56,698 nucleotides of DNA, taken from NCBI GenBank assembly GCA_004323695.1, contig SCRU01000145.1, positions 1 to 56,698 of the forward strand, read 5' to 3'. The position numbers and the translations under genes were made by a program. The notes beneath the pieces are model-generated. The model was not told the DNA's origin, searched no databases, and saw only the letters and a list, made by a program, of their open reading frames with translations. This DNA comes from Burkholderiaceae bacterium (GTDB lineage Bacteria; Pseudomonadota; Gammaproteobacteria; Burkholderiales; Burkholderiaceae_C). This document shows, one piece after another, positions 49,437 through 56,698 of the stretch (the first letter of the stretch is position 1; every line of letters begins with the position of its first letter).

Positions 49437-49558
49437 ATTTTCGTCAAATTTTCATCGACTCGCTGCGCTTGTACTTCGCGCCACTGGTTGGTGCTTATAG
49501 AGGTGTTCGACTTGAGTTACGCCGCATGGGGCGTCATTCGCGGCCTCGTGCCGAATAA
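49433..49558 (+). CDS. Small basic amphipathic protein
   Basis: 41 residues, MNFRQIFIDSLRLYFAPLVG and then AYRGVRLELRRMGRHSRPRA, with an amphipathic, possibly membrane-associated first half. The ATG overlaps the stop of the two-pass membrane-protein gene, and a GGAG site lies in front. It is closed by an intrinsic terminator at 49586. Unknown function. Confidence 0.5.
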   Translation: MNFRQIFIDSLRLYFAPLVGAYRGVRLELRRMGRHSRPRAE

Positions 49559-49585
49559 TCCTAGAACAGCAATCGTTATCTGAGC

Positions 49586-49612
49586 AAAAGCGGGCCAAGT
49601 GCCCGCTTTTCT
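49586..49612 (+). terminator. Intrinsic terminator
   Basis: AAAAGCGGGC (49586-49595) pairs with GCCCGCTTTT (49601-49610) around CAAGT, followed by CTCTT. It separates the small-membrane-protein pair from the SbcD leader. Confidence 0.85.
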
Positions 49613-49656
49613 CTTCTCACAGCGCCGAAACTCACTTTGTCAAGCAGCTGGGATGC

Positions 49657-49732
49657 CTTGCCCATGCCTTCGTCACACGATGGTATCGGCAAGCCCTCGC
49701 GGCAGCCCCTTTTGTTTACCAAACGAAAGGAA
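49657..49732 (+). promoter_or_regulatory. Leader hairpins before the SbcD-like gene
   Basis: Hairpin B pairs CTTGCC-C-ATGCC (49657-49668) with GGTAT-C-GGCAAG (49682-49693). CAAG at 49641 can pair with CTTG at 49657-49660, giving a weak A that shares bases with B. Hairpin C pairs GTTT (49714-49717) with AAAC (49721-49724), then GAAAGGAAG. Confidence 0.7.
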
Positions 49733-49740
49733 GACACAAA

Positions 49741-51135
49741 ATGAAAATCGCCCAAATGAGCGACTTGCACTACTGTGCAAAGAACCTGGCCGAGGCGGAT
49801 CGTTGTTTCGGCTTTGCTGTCACACAGGCCATCGAGGCCGGCGTGGATGGCGCAATCATTACGGGGGATAGCACGGATCACGCCATGGATGCTCATGCAC
49901 CTGCGGTGATCGCGTTGGCACGGCAACTCAAGCGCTTGGCCAACCATTGCCCGGTCCTGATGCTGCAGGGGACGTTCAGCCATGAGCCGCCCGGCCTGTT
50001 GCGGATGTTCGAGCTGATCGGAGCCAACCACCCGATCACGATCGCCGATCGCGCGGCCACCTTTGGACTGTCGCATAGTCAGTTCGAGATGGTGGAATCT
50101 AGCAAAGACTATCGTCTCGTGGTCAATGCGTTGCCGACTCTGAACAAGGCGGACATCGCTGCATTGACACCCAACGCAGTCGGTGATGCCAGCCATCAGG
50201 CCGGAGATCTGATCTCGCAAATCCTGGAATCGTTTGCCGCCGGCAATCGAAGCTTGCGCATGCGAGACGTCCCTACCATGGTCATCAGCCATGGCACGGT
50301 GCTCAATTGCATGACGGAGCACGGCGTTCCGATGGCGGGCGCGGACCACGAATATGGTCTGGGTTCGCTTTTTGCGGCTGACGCGGACGTTGTGGCTCTC
50401 GGCCACATTCACAAGCACCAGGTCTGGGAAAACGAACGGACTGTTTCTCCTGGTGGGTGCCAGATCGCGGCCTATGCGGGCTCGATAGGGTGCTTCCACT
50501 ACGGCGAGGAAGGTCAAAAGGTCTGGGTGGAATGGAACATGGTAGCTGGCAATCCCTCGTTCGAGGCGCGTCCGACACCGTCGCGGCAAACCGTGGACCT
50601 GTTCTTCGATGGACCGCCCGACTTGGACAAGATCAGGGAGATGGCGCCGTCGTTGAAGGGTCTGTTTGTACGCCTGCGCTATGAGGTCGATGAAGAGCAT
50701 CGCCAGCGCGTGGACCGGGATGCCATCAATGCGCTCCTGGCGGACGCCGCAGAGGTTCAGATCGAGGGAAAGACGTTGATCGTCGAGCGTGTTCGCGCCG
50801 CGGGCATTAGCACCGTCACAAGCCTGTCTGAAAAGCTAAAGAAGTGGTGTGATGCTACGGCGACCCCTTTCGATGGGCTTGAAGCGCGACTCTCGCAACT
50901 TCAGAGCCAAAGCAGCGACGTAACGATTGCGGCGATCATGGATCGCTTGAACGGCGTTGCGGTGGCACTGGACATGGCCGCGGCTGATGGCCCTGGTGAA
51001 GCGTTGGCCCCGTCGCCGACACTTTCGTCCTTACCAGTCGATGAATCGCAGGCGGACGGTTCGGTAGAAGCTGCGTTGCCACACGGTGTGACGTCGCATC
51101 ATGAAGAGCAGCAGGAAAGTCTTTTCATGGAATAA
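49741..51135 (+). CDS. sbcD: SbcD/Mre11-like nuclease subunit
   Basis: 464 residues of the calcineurin-like metallophosphoesterase fold. Metal-binding motifs: MKIAQMSDLHYCAK (D-x-H), GAIITGDSTDH, LQGTFSHE in place of the usual GNHD, MVISHGTV and ALGHIHKHQVW. The order is that of Mre11/SbcD, which with an SbcC ATPase cuts DNA ends and hairpins. The change of GNHD to GTFSHE alters a residue that normally binds metal or substrate, so activity may differ. The last 100 residues are a disordered tail. An ATPase partner lies just downstream at 51507. Confidence 0.82.
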   Translation: MKIAQMSDLHYCAKNLAEADRCFGFAVTQAIEAGVDGAIITGDSTDHAMDAHAPAVIALARQLKRLANHCPVLMLQGTFSHEPPGLLRMFELIGANHPITIADRAATFGLSHSQFEMVESSKDYRLVVNALPTLNKADIAALTPNAVGDASHQAGDLISQILESFAAGNRSLRMRDVPTMVISHGTVLNCMTEHGVPMAGADHEYGLGSLFAADADVVALGHIHKHQVWENERTVSPGGCQIAAYAGSIGCFHYGEEGQKVWVEWNMVAGNPSFEARPTPSRQTVDLFFDGPPDLDKIREMAPSLKGLFVRLRYEVDEEHRQRVDRDAINALLADAAEVQIEGKTLIVERVRAAGISTVTSLSEKLKKWCDATATPFDGLEARLSQLQSQSSDVTIAAIMDRLNGVAVALDMAAADGPGEALAPSPTLSSLPVDESQADGSVEAALPHGVTSHHEEQQESLFME

Positions 51136-51506
51136 ATGCGTGAACTGCCCGATCCCACTTGGTGGATCGGGCGTGTTCCGCTCACATCATCGAATGGCTG
51201 GTCAATATGTTGCGGTTTTGCACTAGATGTTCTGGGCGGATCGAAGCACAATAGAGGTCCGCATCAAGCGGAACGAGCGCAAGACGAGGATTCCAGGCCG
51301 ACTCAGAGTCGCCTCACGCTAGGCATCACCATGCATGCCGGTATCGACCAAGTTGCTGACCACACGCAGCATGAACTTTGATGTCCGCGTTCCCGCGCGT
51401 CCCAACCCCAACAGAGCGACAAGACGAATGACCCGAGTCATCCGCCTTCTCGTTCGAGAAGCTGTCCAGCCCCAATTTAATTCCAACATTGGGAAAGGAA
51501 CAGAAC
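51136..51506 (+). promoter_or_regulatory. Intergenic leader before the SbcC-like gene
   Basis: Just after the SbcD stop, GCCCGATCC (51147-51155) pairs with GGATCGGGC (51163-51171); no T run follows, so it is a hairpin rather than a proven terminator. TTCTC/GAGAA (about 51450-51463) and CCAA (51483-51486) with TTGG (51489-51492), then GAAAGGAAC, form leader-like elements next to the start. No gene is supported in the stretch. Confidence 0.5.
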
Positions 51507-53933
51507 ATGGAGCCCATCAAGCTCAAACTATCGGGGTTCAAGGGCATTGCCTCTGGCCGCGGGAAAAACAGCATCGAAATCGACTTCTCGAAGATCGATT
51601 CAGGTGCACGGATGGTTGCTCTCGTCGGGCCGAACGGCGCCGGCAAGACCACCATCATGGACAACATGCACCCATATCGGGTCATGCCGTCTCGAGCGTC
51701 ATCGCCGACGCCAACGGCCTACAGCTTCTACGATGATCTGGTCGAAGGCGCGGATGCACTCAAGGACCTGACCTGGAGTCACAACGGAATCACGTACCAG
51801 TCCGTCGTTCGCATGCGCTTGGCCGGCAAGACCAAGAAGCAGGAATGCTACTTGTTCGTGATCGGCACGGACGGCAAACCGGTTCCGTACTCGGACAGCA
51901 CGGGGCTTATCAGTGACGGCAAGGCTGACAGCTATGACCGGTGTGTCGAAGCAATTTGCGGTCAGCCGGAAGTCTTCTTTGCCGCGCTATTTTCGGCCCA
52001 AGGCAAGCGCCCCATCAGCGCCATGAAAGTCAGCGAAGTGAAGACGTTGCTGGCATCCATGCTGAACTTAGAGAGCGTCAAGACGCTCTCGGAGCGAGCT
52101 CAGGAGGTCGTCAAGGGCTTGCGCCCGCATCTCGACGCCACCAAGGGTAGGGCGCTTCCGTTGCAGCAGCAGCTGATGCGAGAGCCCCAAGTGCGAGCGA
52201 TGCTTCAATCTCTGAACGTCACTGCCGCCACTCAGGCTGTCGCGAATGCCCTCGAGGCCGAACGCACAGCCCACGCCGAAGTGGTGCGCATGGAATCGGC
52301 GGCCGGGCAGCAAGAGTCTGTCAAGGCCCAGCACGCTGCGCTCACGGCTCAACTCGAGTCCAGCGCGGCCAACCTCAGAACGGCCAAGGCTGAACTGAAG
52401 GCCAGGCAGGAGAAGGAGCGCGCATACCTGGAATCGTCCATGACGGATCTGTTGCAAACAGCGAACGCCGCCAGGAAGGTACAGGACGAAGCGAACCTTG
52501 CGCTGGCGTCGGTCAAGGCACTCGTGGCGACCGAACAGAATGTGAGGGACGCGGAGGCGAAGCGCGCGGCGCTGCGGGACAAGCTCTCTGCGAAGCGTGC
52601 TCAACTGGACGATTTGCGGGTGGATGCGGAACGTCTCGCTGTTCTTCGCGGTGCAGTGAACGATCTGACCTCAGCCCTGGCAACCGGTAAGGCGAACGGC
52701 CAGGCGCTGGTCGACATGGTGAAGGCCTCGGAACAGACGGCTTCGCTGATCAATGACGTGCCTTGCAAAGGGCATGCGTTCCAGTCCGCCTGCAAGCTGC
52801 TGTCGCAGGCCAATAAGGCTGCGGGCTGGTTACCGGAAGGCAGAACACAGGTCGTGGTCCTGCGCAACAAGTACGCGGAAGACAGGAAGAAGCGCGACAC
52901 GGCGACCGCCGAACTGGCGAGGTTGATCGAGGCCGAAACCAAGCACAGGGCGCTGAGCGAAGAAATTGCCAAGCTTACCGAAGACCTGGCCACGGCTCGG
53001 ACAATGGCAGCCGGATTGCCGGCCGTCGAGGAAGCCAAGGCAAAGATTGCGCCATGCACTGTCCGCGTCGGCGAAGCATCCGCAGAAGTGGAGCGCATCG
53101 GCCAACGGCAAAAGGAAGTTCAAGCGAGGCTGGCCGACATGGACAAGGCTCACGCCGAGGCGCTGTCACGGCTATCGGAAACGATGGCCATGGAGTTCAA
53201 GCGCGTTCAGACCATGATCGATGCCCTTCCGCGCATTGTGGGTGAGGCCGATTTGAAGTCAGTTCGGGATCAGTTGGCGGCGTGCGAAATGCGCCATCGC
53301 GAGAGCCGGGACCGGCTTGATGAAATTCATGCGAAGCGCCAAGAGTGCACATTGGTGTTGGGCCAATTGGACGTTGACCGTGAGTCGTTGGGCAAGATCG
53401 CAGCTATGTCCACGGCCATTTCGGATGAGATTGCGGGGTGGACGCTTCTTGCGTCATCGCTCGGCAACAACGGGATCATTGCGATGTCGATCGACGACGC
53501 GGGCCCGACGCTCTCCTCCGTTTGCAACTCGCTGCTGGAAGACTGCTACGGCGGACGCTTTCAGGTTCGGTTGAGCACCCAGCAGGCAACGGCCACGGGA
53601 GTGCTCAAGGAGGGCTTCGATGTCTGGGTGGAAGACTCATACCGCGGCGAGGAAAAACGGTTGTCCGACATGTCGGGTGGCGAGAAGGTATGGATCAACG
53701 AGTGCCTGGTGCGAGCGATGGCCTTGTACATCGCGCAGTCCAGCAATCAGCATCACTCGACACTTTTCTGTGACGAGGCAGACGGCCCACTGGACGAAAC
53801 GCGCAAGCGTCAGTTCATGAGTATGAAGCGATCGGTGCTCGACCGTGGCGGCTACAAGCGCGAGTATCTTGTGACACAGACCCCGCAACTCTGGGATCTG
53901 TGTGACGCTCGCATTGACGTGGCGTCGCTGTAG
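51507..53933 (+). CDS. sbcC: SbcC/Rad50-like SMC-type ATPase
   Basis: 808 residues from ATG 51507, shorter than E. coli SbcC (about 1050). Walker A is ALVGPNGAGKTTIMDNMHP (about residues 38-56), then EAICGQPEVFFAALFSAQGK (Q-loop region). Two coiled-coil arms enclose DVPCKGHAFQSACKLLSQA (Cys420 and Cys429), where the zinc hook sits in Rad50; the spacing is C-x8-C instead of the usual C-x2-C. The end has the ABC signature LSDMSGGEKVWINECLVRAM (about 719-738), Walker B LFCDEADGPLD and a D-loop. With the SbcD-like protein it should form an end-processing nuclease. AAAGGA lies 10 bases before the start. Confidence 0.85.
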   Translation: MEPIKLKLSGFKGIASGRGKNSIEIDFSKIDSGARMVALVGPNGAGKTTIMDNMHPYRVMPSRASSPTPTAYSFYDDLVEGADALKDLTWSHNGITYQSVVRMRLAGKTKKQECYLFVIGTDGKPVPYSDSTGLISDGKADSYDRCVEAICGQPEVFFAALFSAQGKRPISAMKVSEVKTLLASMLNLESVKTLSERAQEVVKGLRPHLDATKGRALPLQQQLMREPQVRAMLQSLNVTAATQAVANALEAERTAHAEVVRMESAAGQQESVKAQHAALTAQLESSAANLRTAKAELKARQEKERAYLESSMTDLLQTANAARKVQDEANLALASVKALVATEQNVRDAEAKRAALRDKLSAKRAQLDDLRVDAERLAVLRGAVNDLTSALATGKANGQALVDMVKASEQTASLINDVPCKGHAFQSACKLLSQANKAAGWLPEGRTQVVVLRNKYAEDRKKRDTATAELARLIEAETKHRALSEEIAKLTEDLATARTMAAGLPAVEEAKAKIAPCTVRVGEASAEVERIGQRQKEVQARLADMDKAHAEALSRLSETMAMEFKRVQTMIDALPRIVGEADLKSVRDQLAACEMRHRESRDRLDEIHAKRQECTLVLGQLDVDRESLGKIAAMSTAISDEIAGWTLLASSLGNNGIIAMSIDDAGPTLSSVCNSLLEDCYGGRFQVRLSTQQATATGVLKEGFDVWVEDSYRGEEKRLSDMSGGEKVWINECLVRAMALYIAQSSNQHHSTLFCDEADGPLDETRKRQFMSMKRSVLDRGGYKREYLVTQTPQLWDLCDARIDVASL

Positions 53934-53945
53934 AACACCAAGGAC

Positions 53946-54035
53946 AGGCCGTGAGGCCTTTCCAGACGGCCTCGGGTAGACCGTCTGGAAAGGGCTACGC
54001 CCCCTCTCATGTTCTTTCATTTTTTTGGAAGGAGT
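53946..54035 (+). promoter_or_regulatory. Leader hairpins before the gene at 54043
   Basis: Hairpin A pairs AGGCC (53946-53950) with GGCCT (53955-53959). Hairpin B has a 13-bp stem: CCTTTCCAGACGG (53957-53969) with CCGTCTGGAAAGG (53981-53993), overlapping the 3' arm of A. Instead of hairpin C there is a T-rich segment ahead of GGAAGGAG. Confidence 0.75.
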
Positions 54036-54042
54036 AGAGAGC

Positions 54043-54552
54043 ATGTATACGGAATCATTGTTTGAAACCGAAGGGCAAGCCGCAAGTCTGATCTCCGACG
54101 AGCAGCTGGCCCGTGAGCACCGCCCATTCGATGACCGGGAGGTGGAGGAAGTCCTGGAAGATATGCCCCAGGCCTTGATGGAAAGCTTCATCGACTCAGT
54201 GCGCGGGTTCAACGCGCAAGGCGCCGAGAAGAATGAAGCGGCAGAGGTTGATATGTACGGCGAGACGGCCGGGAAGGACCACAAGGGGCGATTGAGTGCA
54301 AAGGGCCGCTTGATGGAGAACCTTGCGTGGGCTTTCGAGCTCTACGAAGACAAACCCATCGTGAACTTCGATTGGGTCTGCAGGGTTAAGGAGTGCGATC
54401 CGGAGCACATGAAGGCAATGCTGTCCAGGGCCTTTGTGAATGAAATCAAGGAATTCGCCTTGGCGGTCTACCGGCAATATCCGAGCGTAGGGCGCAGGAT
54501 ACAGAGACGCATGCGCGGCTACGTGGACATTCAATTCCCGCCTCTTCATTGA
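54043..54552 (+). CDS. Hypothetical acidic protein
   Basis: 169 residues from ATG 54043 (MYTESLFETEGQAASLISDE) behind GGAAGGAG. It is acidic at the N-terminus and helical in the middle (GRLMENLAWAFELYEDKPIV) with FVNEIKEFALAVYRQYPSVG at the end. It is placed between the SbcCD pair and SSB, so a role in DNA maintenance is possible, but no motif supports one. Confidence 0.6.
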   Translation: MYTESLFETEGQAASLISDEQLAREHRPFDDREVEEVLEDMPQALMESFIDSVRGFNAQGAEKNEAAEVDMYGETAGKDHKGRLSAKGRLMENLAWAFELYEDKPIVNFDWVCRVKECDPEHMKAMLSRAFVNEIKEFALAVYRQYPSVGRRIQRRMRGYVDIQFPPLH

Positions 54553-54562
54553 TCGCGGATTC

Positions 54563-54622
54563 GAAAGGCCTTGCGGCCTTTCCCAAGGTGACGTCTGCAG
54601 CCTTGGGAAAGGGCGCGCGCCC
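54563..54622 (+). promoter_or_regulatory. Leader hairpins before the gene at 54655
   Basis: Hairpin A pairs GAAAGGCC (54563-54570) with GGCCTTTC (54575-54582). Hairpin B pairs CCTTTCCCAAGG (54577-54588) with CCTTGGGAAAGG (54601-54612). Six bases are shared by both. GGGCGCGCGCCC (54611-54622) is a further palindrome, and TTGGAG stands before the start. Confidence 0.75.
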
Positions 54623-54654
54623 TTGCTCATCTCTTAACCCGCTTGGAGTAAGTA

Positions 54655-54822
54655 ATGAAGCAACAACAGAAGCTGAATGGCGAGCGCGAGGACAACGAGA
54701 AGTCATTCTTCGTGCGGACGCGTGAACGGGTAATAGGCGTGACTCTCACCGCGCCACTGCTGCCTTTTATATTCCTTGGCGCCATGTGCGCCGGGTTCTA
54801 CAAAAGCAGACGCAAGTCCTGA
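54655..54822 (+). CDS. Small single-pass membrane protein
   Basis: 55 residues: a charged N-terminal part (MKQQQKLNGEREDNEKSFFV), one hydrophobic helix (VTLTAPLLPFIFLGAMCAGF, about 29-48) and a basic end YKSRRKS. It is a single-gene unit between two structured leaders. Function unknown. Confidence 0.6.
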   Translation: MKQQQKLNGEREDNEKSFFVRTRERVIGVTLTAPLLPFIFLGAMCAGFYKSRRKS

Positions 54823-54844
54823 AGGACGGGGAGGCTACGCGGCC

Positions 54845-54881
54845 TTTCCAGAGCCCGGTTCCTGAGAGCGGGCTCTGGAAA
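54845..54881 (+). promoter_or_regulatory. Leader hairpin B before the gene at 54934
   Basis: TTTCCAGAGCCCG (54845-54857) pairs with CGGGCTCTGGAAA (54869-54881), a perfect 13-bp stem. Hairpin A is reduced to GGC/GCC-type pairing before it. TTTTCCAACAACCCAAAAG and AGGAAC follow before the start, without a clear hairpin C. Confidence 0.7.
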
Positions 54882-54933
54882 TTGCGCGTCTCGCGCGTGC
54901 ATCGGTTTTCCAACAACCCAAAAGAGGAACCGA

Positions 54934-55107
54934 ATGAAAGTAAATTTGAATGGTGTCGCTCGCAAGAGCGTCGCAAAGACACTTCTGATTGCCAACACAG
55001 TTGGTCGGTGTGTGTGGAAACCGCTCCCGATTCGGGTTCTGGCACTGGTGCTGCTGTTGCCGTTTGTGGTCTCCGTCGCCTTGGGGCGCTCAGGGGGTTT
55101 CAAATGA
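54934..55107 (+). CDS. Small membrane protein
   Basis: 57 residues, MKVNLNGVARKSVAKTLLIA, with a hydrophobic helix LPIRVLALVLLLPFVVSVAL (about 31-50). AGAGGAAC precedes the ATG. Its stop overlaps the ATG of the next gene, which also encodes a membrane-anchored protein, so the pair is probably co-translated and may interact. Confidence 0.6.
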   Translation: MKVNLNGVARKSVAKTLLIANTVGRCVWKPLPIRVLALVLLLPFVVSVALGRSGGFK

Positions 55108-56060
55108 CGCAGTCCGAAAGCACACGAGCCGAAATACCTCACACGGAATCGGCCACGGTCAAGAGCCTAGGCAATCGCATGACGGCGCAGTTGGCGTTCA
55201 AGATTGCGCTTCTGTTCGTGGGATTTCCCTTCCTGTTCGTGATGGCAATGGTGAAGGTCGTCTTCTTTCACGGGAAGGGCGACGCCAAGCCCGTCGAGAA
55301 AGCGCCCACTGCGCTGGTCGGTTCAACATTTGAGAGCAAGCCAGATCAGACGAAGCCTGCAATCGCCATCGAGCCAACCGTGACGGCGCCAACCTTATCA
55401 GGGGCGCTGCCGCTGTTCGAGGCCGCATCGTGCCACCACGTTGTCCAAATTGACGATGCAGTCGTGAATTTCGGACACTATGTCAACGGCAGCAGCCCGC
55501 GCATATCGCGATTGGTCAAGGTGAAGACGGAGCGTCTGCCTTGGCAACGCGCTCGGATCGCGTTTCGTCGGTACAAGTTGCCCGACTTCACGCCGGCCAT
55601 GGCCGAGGCCGTCAGGCTTCCCTACACGCTTGCGGGTGCAGTGACTCTGACCAAGACCGATCTCAAGGCAAAGCCAGCGAAAGCCAGCGATGCGCATGAT
55701 GAGATCAAGCCCAGAGCAACCGCCTTGGACTTCGATTCGGATGCGACGGATGACTTGAAGCAGACCGCACGGCCGATGGTCGCAACTGGCATCGTGACTT
55801 CGGCTGGGACGGTGAAGGTAACCCGCGCTGGTGGGAAACCCTATTCGGCGTTTCAGATCGTCGTCGTGGACGGTCCATCGCGAGCGATCTTCACGGGCGT
55901 CGATCTGTTGGAGAAATTCAACAACAACGTTTTCGGGATTCATGATCGCATCCACATCGAAAAGATCCGCGAGGAATTCGAGATCGAGGATCGTGGTCGG
56001 AAGATGAAGCGGCAAAAGAACGCCTACAAGATCGAGGTGCTCGAAAGGGCTCCGAACTGA
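55104..56060 (+). CDS. Membrane-anchored protein with OB-fold-like C-terminal domain
   Basis: 318 residues. A cytoplasmic N-terminus is followed by one transmembrane helix (LAFKIALLFVGFPFLFVMAM, about 33-52) and a linker. A middle domain follows (CHHVVQIDDAVVNFGHYVNG to about residue 190). The last 90 residues, MVATGIVTSAGTVKVTRAGG KPYSAFQIVVVDG to DRIHIEKIREEFEIEDRG, have the strand pattern of an OB fold similar to ssDNA-binding domains. This is inference from pattern. The gene lies 65 bases before ssb, so it may be tied to ssDNA handling at the membrane, for example during transfer. Confidence 0.5.
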   Translation: MTQSESTRAEIPHTESATVKSLGNRMTAQLAFKIALLFVGFPFLFVMAMVKVVFFHGKGDAKPVEKAPTALVGSTFESKPDQTKPAIAIEPTVTAPTLSGALPLFEAASCHHVVQIDDAVVNFGHYVNGSSPRISRLVKVKTERLPWQRARIAFRRYKLPDFTPAMAEAVRLPYTLAGAVTLTKTDLKAKPAKASDAHDEIKPRATALDFDSDATDDLKQTARPMVATGIVTSAGTVKVTRAGGKPYSAFQIVVVDGPSRAIFTGVDLLEKFNNNVFGIHDRIHIEKIREEFEIEDRGRKMKRQKNAYKIEVLERAPN

Positions 56061-56125
56061 GCCATCAATAGGAACGCTCGCGGGTTAAACCGCGAGTTAA
56101 ATCAATCAACGAAAGGAAATTAAAC

Positions 56126-56611
56126 ATGGCATCTGTCAACAAAGTCATCATCGTCGGCAACCTGGGGCGCGATCCCGAAGTGCGCACCTTCCCGAGCGGA
56201 GATCGTGTCGCCAACGTCGCGATCGCGACCACCGACAAGTGGAAGGACAAGCAGTCCGGCGAAATGCGCGAGGCCACCGAGTGGCATCGCGTCGTGTTCA
56301 ACGGCCGGCTCGCCGAAATCGTCGAGCAGTACCTGCGCAAGGGCTCGCAGGTGTATGTCGAGGGCAGCCTGCGCACGCGCAAATGGACCGACAAGGACGG
56401 GATCGAGAAATACAGCACCGAAATCCGCGCTGACCAGTTGCAGATGCTGGGCGGGCGCCAGTCGGGCAGCGATTCGCAAGGTGGCGGTGGCAATGTCGGG
56501 CGAGCGCCTGCGCAGGCGGCTGCGCCGCGGTCACCGGCCTCGTCGCGGCCTGCCTCGGCGCCTGCGCCGGCGGGCGGCTTTGACGACATGGATGACGATA
56601 TTCCGTTCTAG
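56126..56611 (+). CDS. ssb: Single-stranded DNA-binding protein
   Basis: 161 residues. The OB-fold domain starts [20 protein letters not shown] and includes [59 protein letters not shown] and [15 protein letters not shown] (to about residue 112). A Gly/Pro/Ala-rich linker leads to the acidic tip DDMDDDIPF, the standard docking peptide for RecG, SbcCD-type and other partners, several of which are encoded here. AAAGGA lies upstream of the ATG. It coats ssDNA during replication and conjugative transfer. A terminator follows. Confidence 0.96.
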   Translation: MASVNKVIIVGNLGRDPEVRTFPSGDRVANVAIATTDKWKDKQSGEMREATEWHRVVFNGRLAEIVEQYLRKGSQVYVEGSLRTRKWTDKDGIEKYSTEIRADQLQMLGGRQSGSDSQGGGGNVGRAPAQAAAPRSPASSRPASAPAPAGGFDDMDDDIPF

Positions 56612-56641
56612 TCCGGAAAATCTCATATTTCTGTTGATTGT

Positions 56642-56679
56642 GGGCCGGCTCTTCGAGAGAAGAGCCGGCCCTTCTCTTT
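56642..56679 (+). terminator. Intrinsic terminator after ssb
   Basis: GGGCCGGCTCTT (56642-56653) pairs with AAGAGCCGGCCC (56660-56671) around CGAGAG, followed by TTCTCTTTA. The 12-bp stem is perfect. Confidence 0.85.
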
Positions 56680-56698
56680 ATCAACAGTTTCTTTTCTG

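Noticed and set aside
51147-51171. Hairpin after sbcD as an intrinsic terminator
   Set aside because: The stem is good, but no T run follows on either strand, so it is noted only as a hairpin.
1-56698. CRISPR array, rRNA operon, replication origin with iterons, oriT
   Set aside because: No regularly spaced repeats, rRNA sequence, iteron block or relaxase/nick-region could be seen; the 15-bp repeats at 26480 are too few and coding-like.

Overview
The window is a 56.7 kb piece of a large mobile element (conjugative plasmid or integrative element) from a GC-rich bacterium, most likely a beta-proteobacterium of the Burkholderiales. This rests on gene content and protein style only; no chromosomal housekeeping locus, rRNA, tRNA or CRISPR is visible, and no replication initiator is present.

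Left arm (1-5.5 kb): a broken defence island. An IS21-family end (1-120) is inserted in codon 53 of a JAB/E1-like gene, the third gene of a minus-strand bacterial ubiquitin-like operon (Ubl 668-931, E2 276-662, JAB/E1 remnant 121-276). Facing it is a plus-strand pair, an XRE repressor and an ImmA/IrrE metallopeptidase, separated from it by an operator with a perfect 19-bp palindrome. Next come a proteasome-like Ntn-hydrolase candidate and a HEPN protein, lying between two decayed integrase fragments that read outwards.

5.5-10.3 kb: decayed genes, a truncated and an intact C5-cytosine methyltransferase, a conjugation-type lytic transglycosylase and a ParB-like protein.

10.6-31.6 kb: a plus-strand run of mostly small unknown genes interspersed with DNA-processing enzymes: a 1649-residue methyltransferase-helicase fusion, RadC-like JAB protein, a predicted amino-methyltransferase, a second intact C5-methyltransferase, a DUF882/M15-type peptidase, a DUF932 protein and a DNA polymerase beta-clamp homologue.

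31.7-56.7 kb: RecG-like, UvrD-like and DinG-like helicases, an RDF-like protein, a minus-strand operon with a bactofilin-like protein and a P-loop kinase, a B12-dependent ribonucleotide reductase, an SbcD/SbcC-like nuclease pair, small membrane proteins, a membrane-anchored OB-fold candidate and SSB. Together they form a DNA-maintenance kit (clamp, nucleotides, ssDNA coating, end processing, helicases), although no DNA polymerase is in view.

The most striking non-genic feature is a recurrent leader found before more than fifteen of these transcription units. It consists of a short hairpin (A), a larger hairpin (B) whose 5' arm often overlaps the 3' arm of A, and a small hairpin (C) just before a Shine-Dalgarno sequence of the AAAGGA type. 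Stem sequences differ from copy to copy while pairing is kept, which suggests an RNA-level control family shared across the element. A second repeated signal is a perfect 26-bp palindrome found twice, 31 kb apart, both times between divergent genes.
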